Shown here: positions 59,201 through 64,000 of the stretch, in pieces | Layout: every line of letters begins with the position of its first letter | Position numbering within the stretch: the first letter of the stretch is position 1 | Source of the DNA: JABWBP01 sp964522165 | Lineage (GTDB): Bacteria > Calditrichota > Calditrichia > RBG-13-44-9 > J075 | Direction: 5' to 3' | Assembly: GCA_964522165.1 (NCBI GenBank) | Contig: CAZFVV010000005.1 | Location: forward strand, 1 to 64,000 | DNA length: 64,000 nucleotides | Notes under the pieces: model-generated | What the model saw: only the letters and a program-made list of their open reading frames with translations | What the model was told of the DNA's origin: nothing | Databases searched by the model: none | Position numbers and translations under genes: made by a program

Positions 59201-59925
59201 GTTTGAATAATGATCCCGGAATCAGGGCTGTAAAAATGAATGACGGCCAAATTGATAGAAGTATCCCAGAGCTTCAACCAGCGGCCCCGGCGGTATTCAA
59301 ACAAAAAATGTTGGTCGTCATCGGTGTCAGTTTTCAGGTCGGCATAAAAATGATCGGGAGAGAAGGCGAAAACCTGCCAGATTTTTTGCGAGGCGCGGGA
59401 GGGCAGGTTGACGGCTTCCCGGCCGTCGACGTAAATCAAACTGCCCCAGCCGCCCCCGGCGATGAAGCGGGTAGAATCCAAAAAACTAACGTCCCGGATG
59501 GTATAAGGTTGGGGGGCGGGCAATTGATGCCAGGTTTTCCCGTTAAAATGATAGATTTCGGTGTAGTAAATGCTACTTTGCTGCTCGTAAAGCACCCAGA
59601 TGTTGGCGGGAGAAAAGGCTTTCACTCTTTGAATACCGGAGACGGTGCGGGGAAAGGGAGGATTGAACACCCGCCACTCCTCGCCGTTCCATACCCACAA
59701 ATCGCTCCTCGTGCTGAGGATGGTAAAGTAAGGGCTGGCAAAGCTGATGTCGCGGATTTGAGAGTTCTCCAATTCCGGAAAAACCCGCACCTGCAAGCTG
59801 TCCGCAACCGCCCACTCCCACCCGCAGATCAACAACAAGCATAACGCCGGGAGAGGATACCGCTTCGGGAAGGATCTTTCCCCGAATAAAGTAGTTTTCA
59901 GTTCCATCGCCAAAGAATTTACCAT
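56170..59925 (-). CDS. Giant sensor histidine kinase with beta-propeller and FG-GAP/ASPIC-UnbV ectodomain
   Basis: ~1,251 aa from the ATG at 59925; a second ATG at 59907 also fits the signal peptide (YPLPALCLLLICGWEWAVA). Residues ~40-390 look like propeller blades (DLWVWNGEEWRVF, IYHFNGKTWHQLP). FG-GAP/VCBS calcium-type repeats follow at ~400-710 (DADNDGDMDALF, DYDNDGDVDLFLAN, DVDEDGDLDIIVAN) and an ASPIC/UnbV domain near 780. Transmembrane helices lie at ~840-925. The kinase core has the N-box ALSNLLQNSLEAM and the G boxes DFGNGIAPE and SSGLGLYHA (~1120-1215). No classical HExxxP phospho-acceptor motif is seen; His in RQFRHSQVG is a candidate. It is paired with the NtrC-type regulator downstream. 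The C-terminal tail (WNTDATDVTDNF) is encoded by a dispersed repeat. Confidence 0.85.
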   Translation of the reverse strand: MVNSLAMELKTTLFGERSFPKRYPLPALCLLLICGWEWAVADSLQVRVFPELENSQIRDISFASPYFTILSTRSDLWVWNGEEWRVFNPPFPRTVSGIQRVKAFSPANIWVLYEQQSSIYYTEIYHFNGKTWHQLPAPQPYTIRDVSFLDSTRFIAGGGWGSLIYVDGREAVNLPSRASQKIWQVFAFSPDHFYADLKTDTDDDQHFLFEYRRGRWLKLWDTSINLAVIHFYSPDSGIIIQTQDGQVFRYSAGEFIPSGTLPGWTPQCYLGWAGGELYAFKDRSLWQWNGDTLGEIAPLPVSPSLYSLTRLSANEWLMTSGSDNLLYLGNRKVGKPFFRKPSPGFRLSAIFGPDAGSSHLGIALYRNSHQHIDLYFSNPKDANEFFTDDEAPTRLGRYGKNAMIERGLLGISRSQDADTYDNGAFFADADNDGDMDALFAALQGQSRLYENLGKDRFRDITGEHRLELEGRISNLCWLDLDDDGLLDFIVGDELGPLRVFRNRNFLRFEEAPARAGLPSLPEGALPAIADTEGDGDFDLLIYTLHHPLIYLENRGISPETGLPTWADRSASSPELTTRFDFFTQSIALGDYDNDGDVDLFLANRISPCKLFENDGKGNFRDVSAVKGFNQSLLAYGGNWGDLDQDGYQDLFLATLGVEYVYWNRAGQYFERDSFYLGENDFSYTTGSALADVDEDGDLDIIVANGEISYSRVWRNYLNQPNFLMIRPEGKRSNAPGIGTQVWVYESGHGGDPAFLRGYRQTTTQAGYASSGLPEAHFGLPPGNSPGTAERYDVVVQFPSGERRELAGVTPGQVLTVPETEKTGQQVQAAANFLLSFIYRQQRRDLLIRALLFLAIAGGFWALQRYRYFWPPSLAALFLLTLLALYGLASFWAGWGIDFVSLGIPVYALLIGGGGLVLLFQRISRIRYREAGQSFELFDLLRQFRHSQVGMNRIDHLIFFCNNLVPEGGTPTGPGGMDTRAPDRSALWKDFLQELAYFKEHALPVLRDIYLQSWHLQASSLPALKIRRRFNRLQQQIQKLLSGKTSGAIPKKWIPGTLEALQRELSEIKRELREIQAGVDALHTNDLFQMVSEAAARFPRFSEVKISREPARLTLPVVIRKEDFSQALSNLLQNSLEAMQDLPEKKIHLTIHEPKDGKTLLTLRDFGNGIAPEHAGRIFDETYSTKASSGLGLYHARKLLRRYGGEVEVGESKEGAGAQFHITLRSADQGGKWNTDATDVTDNFNQIQAKNL

Positions 59926-60222
59926 ACCCACCAGACCGTTAACTGCCGCCGCCGGAAACCGGGCGCCATGCTCGCGCAACTGCTGCAATATAAGAAAAAC
60001 AGCCGGAAAAAACACCGGATCGTCAAACTTTCGCCTGTTTTTGTCCGGGTCGAACTTTTATAGCGCCATAAAACAGGGTTAGGGCAGGCTGTTAGTTTCG
60101 CTGCTTCCCTGAATTATATCTTGCATTTAAGCCTGCTGTAGTGGTATCTTTTTGCCGCCATATCCTGAATGGGCGCGAATAAGTTCATCGGAAATGACGG
60201 TTTAGAAACGGAAATTAATTTG

Positions 60223-60858
60223 ATGGAAAAAAAAGGCATTCTGATCGGCATGGCCGGGGCCAGCGGTTCCGGCAAAACATTGGTGGCGCAAACACTTTAT
60301 AATACCCTCGGCTCCAAACGGGTGGTCATCATCCAGGAGGATTCTTATTACAAAGACCTCGCCCACCTGCCCCTTCAAGAGCGTACCAGGATCAACTTCG
60401 ACCATCCCGACGCCTTCGACCACGACCTCCTGGTCACCCACTTGAAGAAACTGGTAAACGGCGAGGTAATTGAACATCCGGTTTATGACTACAGCATTCA
60501 TTCGCGCAAACCGGAGACCCGCCAGGTGGGGCCGCACCGGATCATTATCTTAGAAGGCATCCTGGTGCTGGCCATTCCGGAAATCCGGGAATTGATGGAC
60601 ATTAAGATCTACATCGATACCGACCCGGATATTTGCCTGATCCGCCGGCTGCGGCGCGACATTCACGAGCGGGGCCGGGAGGTGGACTCGGTGCTGCGGC
60701 AATACGAGGAAACCGTGCGCCCGATGTACCTGCAATTCGTGGAGCCTTCCAAGCGTTACGCCCATATCATCATTCCCCATGGCGGGAAAAACGTCATCGC
60801 CATCGACATTGTCAAATCTAAAATCGAAAAACTGCTCAGGGAAATAGAAGCATCTTGA
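60223..60858 (+). CDS. udk: Uridine kinase
   Basis: A 211-aa P-loop kinase that phosphorylates uridine and cytidine. The start at MEKKGILIGMAGA is preferred over an in-frame ATG 54 bp upstream, because it directly precedes the first strand. Walker A is GASGSGKT (residues ~12-19). QEDSYYKDLAHLPLQERTRI, NFDHPDAFDHDLLV and IIILEGILVLA are family motifs. It heads a nucleoside-salvage group with tdk and a transporter. Its stop codon is the first bases of a palindromic repeat. Confidence 0.93.
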   Translation: MEKKGILIGMAGASGSGKTLVAQTLYNTLGSKRVVIIQEDSYYKDLAHLPLQERTRINFDHPDAFDHDLLVTHLKKLVNGEVIEHPVYDYSIHSRKPETRQVGPHRIIILEGILVLAIPEIRELMDIKIYIDTDPDICLIRRLRRDIHERGREVDSVLRQYEETVRPMYLQFVEPSKRYAHIIIPHGGKNVIAIDIVKSKIEKLLREIEAS

Positions 60859-60991
60859 TTGGGGATCGCAGAATGCGGATAGGGAAATGTAGTAAGTCCG
60901 CAATCGCATTCCGACAAAACATAAACATCCCTGTTTATATGTCGGAATGAAATCGTCCCGGATTTCAAATCCGCAACCCGCAATCCCCAAT
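60858..60991. repeat. Nested palindromic element between udk and tdk
   Basis: The outer arms ATTGGGGATCGCAGAATGCG and CGCAACCCGCAATCCCCAAT enclose an inner hairpin at 60907-60949 (CATTCCGACA/TGTCGGAATG), which itself encloses TAAACA/TGTTTA. It begins in the udk stop codon. Confidence 0.6.
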
Positions 60992-61038
60992 TTCATAAAC
61001 GGTTTATAATACTTGAAGCATTACCCGAGGAATAAAGG

Positions 61039-61677
61039 ATGGTTCCGATAATTCAACGCAACGTGGGATGGATCGAGGTCATCTGCGGCTGCATGTTCTG
61101 CGGAAAATCGGAGGAATTGATCCGCCGTTTGAAACGCGCCCTGATCGGCCGCCAGAAAGTCTCCATTTTCAAGCCTAAAATTGATAACCGCTACAGTAAA
61201 GACCACATCGTTTCCCATTCGGAATTGAAAATTCATTCCGAAGTGGTCGAAAACGCCCGGGAAATCCTGGAACGCTCCCTGGAGAGTCAGGTCGTGGGAA
61301 TCGACGAAGCGCAATTTTTCGATAACGATCTGGTGGAAGTGTGCCAGAAACTTGCCAATATGGGCAAGCGGGTGATCGTCGCCGGGCTGGATATGGATTA
61401 CCGGGGCATTCCTTTCGATCCCATGCCGCAGTTGCTGGCAGTGGCGGAGTATATTTACAAGCTCCAGGCCATTTGCGTCATCTGCGGCAATCCCGCCACC
61501 TTTACTTACCGCACCATCGAGGATCCCAACCGGGTGGTCGTAGGGGCCAACAACATTTATGAAGCGCGCTGCCGGAACTGCTTCCAGGCGCCCCCGGAGG
61601 GCAGGAAAGAGAAACAGGCTCCCGCCGCGCAAGCGGAAAAAGTTACCCCGGAGACCCCGCCGGTCGAGGAATCATGA
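61039..61677 (+). CDS. tdk: Thymidine kinase
   Basis: A 212-aa type II thymidine kinase. The P-loop is GCMFCGKSEELIRR (~17-30); the catalytic Glu is in GIDEAQFF; the lasso region is GLDMDYRGIPFDPMPQL. Zinc ligands are Cys pairs in AICVICGNPATFT and ARCRNCF. The last ~25 residues (Ala/Pro/Glu-rich) are a non-conserved tail. It phosphorylates imported thymidine and fits with udk and the nucleoside transporter gene 73 bp downstream. Confidence 0.94.
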   Translation: MVPIIQRNVGWIEVICGCMFCGKSEELIRRLKRALIGRQKVSIFKPKIDNRYSKDHIVSHSELKIHSEVVENAREILERSLESQVVGIDEAQFFDNDLVEVCQKLANMGKRVIVAGLDMDYRGIPFDPMPQLLAVAEYIYKLQAICVICGNPATFTYRTIEDPNRVVVGANNIYEARCRNCFQAPPEGRKEKQAPAAQAEKVTPETPPVEES

Positions 61678-61750
61678 AAAACCTTCCGGACGGCCGGATA
61701 ATATTCACCCTTCACTTACTGCGGATCAACCAAAGGAGGCCGTGAATTAG

Positions 61751-63106
61751 ATGGCGAGAGATATTCTATTCGGAATTATGGGGCTGGCGGTGCTGGTCGG
61801 AATCGCATTTCTGTTCTCCAATAATAAGCGGAAGATCAACTGGCGGTTAGTGCTTACCGGCATGGGTTTACAACTTTTCTTTGCCTTGCTGGTGCTCAAG
61901 GGCAAGGAGATGTCGAGCAGTTTTTCCCCCCTGGGCTGGCCCACCATCTTGTTTGAATGGATCAGCCGCGCGTTTGTGAAAGTGCTGGCCTTCACCACCG
62001 AAGGCGCTCAATTTGTCTTCGGAAACCTGGCCCTGGGGCCGGGCATGGAGGGCAGCGTGGGTTTTTATTTCGCTTTCCAGGTGCTTCCCACCATTATTTT
62101 CTTTTCCTCCCTGATGTCGGTGCTCTACTACCTGGGGGTGATGCAGAAGGTGGTGCAGGGGATGGCCTGGGTAATGGCGCGCCTGATGGGCACCAGCGGG
62201 GCGGAATCGCTCTCCAACACCGCCAATATTTTCGTCGGCCAGACCGAAGCGCCCCTGATGATCCGCCCTTATATCAAAGGCATGACCCAGTCAGAATTGC
62301 TGACCATCATGGTGGGGGGGATGGCGACGATTGCCGGGGGGGTTTTAGCGGCGTATGTGCAAATGTTAGGCTATTCTTATGCCCAGGCGCACGGCCTGGA
62401 TATTATCACCGGTCAGGAAAAATTCGCCCTGCAACTGTTAGGGGCCAGCATCATGGCCGCGCCGGCTTCGTTAGCCATTTCCAAAGTTCTCTTTCCGGAA
62501 ACCGGGGAGCCGGAGACGAAAGGGGTGGTGAAGGTCAAGGTCGAAAAAACCGCTTCGAATGTGATCGAAGCTGCGGCCGCGGGGGCCTCGGACGGCCTGC
62601 AACTGGCTTTGAACGTGGCGGCCATGCTCCTGGCGTTTATCGCCCTCATCGCCATGATCAACTGGGTGCTGACCGGAGTGGGCGATATAACCGGGTTGAA
62701 CGAATATTGCCAGGCCAATTACGGCCAGCCCTTGCGCCTGCAACTGCTCTTCGGATTGGTGCTGCGCTATTTGGCATTTTTGATTGGAGTGCCCTGGCAG
62801 GACGCCCTGAGCTTCGGGAGCTTGCTGGGAACCAAAGTGGTGGTCAACGAATTCGTCGCCTACTTAGATATGGCGAAACTGCTCGCCGAGAACCCGAACG
62901 TGAGCGAGAAGGCGGTGACCATGATGACCTTTGCCCTGTGCGGGTTTGCGAACTTCTCTTCGATTGCCATTCAAATCGGGGGGATTAGCCCGCTGGCCCC
63001 GGGGCGGCGAAAAGACCTGGCCGGCTTAGGGCTGCGGGCGGTGTTGGGCGGCACCCTGGCGACCATGATGACCGCGACCATTGCCGGGGTGCTTACCTCT
63101 CTATAA
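61751..63106 (+). CDS. Concentrative nucleoside transporter (NupC/CNT family)
   Basis: A 451-aa polytopic membrane protein. CNT motifs are present: VFGNLALGPGMEG, NIFVGQTEAPLMIRPYI near residue 160, GGMATIAGGVLAAYV, GTKVVVNEFVAYLDM near 360 and ALCGFANFSSIAIQIGG near 400. Such carriers import nucleosides with Na+ or H+. GGAGG precedes the start. It completes a salvage set with udk and tdk. Its TAA forms the left edge of a 32-bp perfect palindrome. Confidence 0.93.
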   Translation: MARDILFGIMGLAVLVGIAFLFSNNKRKINWRLVLTGMGLQLFFALLVLKGKEMSSSFSPLGWPTILFEWISRAFVKVLAFTTEGAQFVFGNLALGPGMEGSVGFYFAFQVLPTIIFFSSLMSVLYYLGVMQKVVQGMAWVMARLMGTSGAESLSNTANIFVGQTEAPLMIRPYIKGMTQSELLTIMVGGMATIAGGVLAAYVQMLGYSYAQAHGLDIITGQEKFALQLLGASIMAAPASLAISKVLFPETGEPETKGVVKVKVEKTASNVIEAAAAGASDGLQLALNVAAMLLAFIALIAMINWVLTGVGDITGLNEYCQANYGQPLRLQLLFGLVLRYLAFLIGVPWQDALSFGSLLGTKVVVNEFVAYLDMAKLLAENPNVSEKAVTMMTFALCGFANFSSIAIQIGGISPLAPGRRKDLAGLGLRAVLGGTLATMMTATIAGVLTSL

Positions 63107-63155
63107 TTGGTAATTGCCAATTGGCAATTACCAATTGCTAATTAACAATTAACGG
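63105..63155. terminator. AATTGGTAATTGCC palindrome between convergent genes
   Basis: 63105-63136 is a perfect 32-bp palindrome (arms AATTGGTAATTGCCAA and complement), followed by a partial third unit. It starts within the transporter stop codon and ends 7 bp before the opposing gene's stop. It is related to 51848-51886. Confidence 0.55.
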
Positions 63156-63162
63156 ATGCCAA

Positions 63163-64000
63163 TTAAACCGCTTTCCGCTGCAAGCGTGACTTGCCGAATT
63201 CCCAGAACCCGGCCCACAGCCCTTTCAGGATTTCCGGATTCCTGTTTTGACAGGAGCGGATGGCGGCCCGCAGGAGCAGATAGGGCGCCGAGAGAAAGGG
63301 GAAAAGCAGTTTTTGCCACAACGGCGCGTGCCTTTCCATCAACAATAACCAATGTTTCGACCACTGGGCGGTCAACAGCCGGGAAGTCTCTTCGCGGTTG
63401 AACACAAACCCGGGCACCGGCTCGTGAAAAACCTTTGCCCGGGGCACGTACAAACCATAGTAGCCGGCCTTTTTCGCTCTCAAACCGAAATCCAGGTCTT
63501 CCGAGCCGTAAGGATCGAAGGTGGCGTCAAAACCGTGAAGTTTTTGATACACCTCGGTGCGCACCAACATGCAGCCGCCGCTAGGGTAACACTTGCGGGG
63601 CTTATCATATTGCCCCTGGTCGGTCTCGCGGTAACCGATATGCTTGGTATCCCCGCGCCAGAAGCGGATTCTGTATCCCCCGGCCCCGTACAGGCGCGAA
63701 GCATTACTCAATTCACAAATTTTTCCGGTAGTTTGCGCCAGGGAGGTGCGGTTCTCGAAGGGCGCCAGCAGGGCGTCTAAAAACTCGGGCGTAACGGTCA
63801 TATCATTGTCGAGAAACAGCAAATAGGGAGGGCTGAACTCCCGTATCGCGACTTTCGCCGCCTCGTTGCGCCCCGAAGCCACCCCCAGGTTCCGGGGATG
63901 CTCTACCACCATCACCTCCGGAAAAGTTTCCCGAATTGCCCCTGCGGTTCCATCCCGGGAACCGTTGTCCCATAAAACGATTTTGAATGCCGGACTTTTA
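63163..64000 (-). CDS. Family 2 glycosyltransferase, 5' end outside the window
   Basis: The frame is open through the right edge; 279 codons are visible. WDNGSRDGTAGAIRETFP at the edge is the start of the GT-A nucleotide-binding fold. LLFLDNDMTVTPEFL holds the DxD-like metal motif, and SGGCMLVRTEVYQKLHGFD and GSEDLDFGLRAKKAGY (with the catalytic ED) follow. It would transfer a sugar from a nucleotide donor to a cell-surface polymer or lipid. The last ~50 residues (LFPFLSAPYLLLRAAIRS) look membrane-associated. It probably belongs to a glycan locus beyond the window. Confidence 0.88.
   Translation of the reverse strand, partial: KSPAFKIVLWDNGSRDGTAGAIRETFPEVMVVEHPRNLGVASGRNEAAKVAIREFSPPYLLFLDNDMTVTPEFLDALLAPFENRTSLAQTTGKICELSNASRLYGAGGYRIRFWRGDTKHIGYRETDQGQYDKPRKCYPSGGCMLVRTEVYQKLHGFDATFDPYGSEDLDFGLRAKKAGYYGLYVPRAKVFHEPVPGFVFNREETSRLLTAQWSKHWLLLMERHAPLWQKLLFPFLSAPYLLLRAAIRSCQNRNPEILKGLWAGFWEFGKSRLQRKAV

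Overview
The window looks like a chromosomal piece of an uncultured or poorly known bacterium of the FCB group, with a Calditrichota/KSB1-like flavour. Three large secreted proteins end in the FlgD-Ig-like type IX secretion (T9SS) sorting domain (NYPNPFN ... GLYLYRL ... MLMR). A sensor kinase carries FG-GAP/ASPIC-UnbV repeats in its ectodomain. Almost every intergenic gap holds palindromic word repeats. The lineage is an inference from these features; no rRNA gene is present to settle it.

Layout: (1) 0.1-16 kb, minus strand: a T9SS cargo protein, then a purine-type molybdenum hydroxylase cluster (transcribed xdhA, [DUF2442, broken DUF4160], xdhB, [antitoxin, PIN toxin, nucleotidyltransferase, adenine methyltransferase], xdhC, ssnA, ygfK). 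The bracketed genes are AT-richer foreign cargo inside the operon. (2) 16.3-17.4 kb: a membrane protein and its winged-helix regulator, flanked by two matching 17-bp palindromes. (3) 18-26.7 kb: housekeeping genes uppS, folC, rho, rpmE, prfA, prmC, rnr. (4) 26.8-33.4 kb: a secreted double-cohesin protein, a FadA-FadN pair whose predicted catalytic residues are replaced although both frames are intact, and a TIGR01212-type radical SAM protein. (5) 33.7-45.2 kb, minus strand: a secreted alpha-amylase and an unusual pair of FHIPEP (FlhA/SctV C-domain) proteins. One is soluble (621 aa); the other is a 1,794-aa membrane-anchored TPR protein with the FHIPEP domain at its C-terminus. No other flagellar or type III secretion gene is present, and a higBA toxin-antitoxin module sits between the two, flanked by a duplicated end of the giant gene. 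(6) 45.4-51.7 kb: cca, a small charged protein, a TolC-family protein, a glutaryl-CoA-type dehydrogenase and an HD-GYP response regulator. (7) 51.8-54.7 kb: tRNA-Ala, tRNA-Cys, a 49-aa four-CxxCxGxG microprotein, small unknowns and a decayed phd/vapC pair. (8) 54.8-60 kb: an NtrC-type regulator and its giant FG-GAP sensor kinase. (9) 60.2-63.1 kb: nucleoside salvage (udk, tdk, CNT transporter). (10) A glycosyltransferase runs off the right edge.

The most novel candidates are the stand-alone FHIPEP pair, the catalytically dead beta-oxidation module, and the nested palindromic elements that repeatedly abut or invade stop codons. Family assignments were made by reading motifs; no searches were run.
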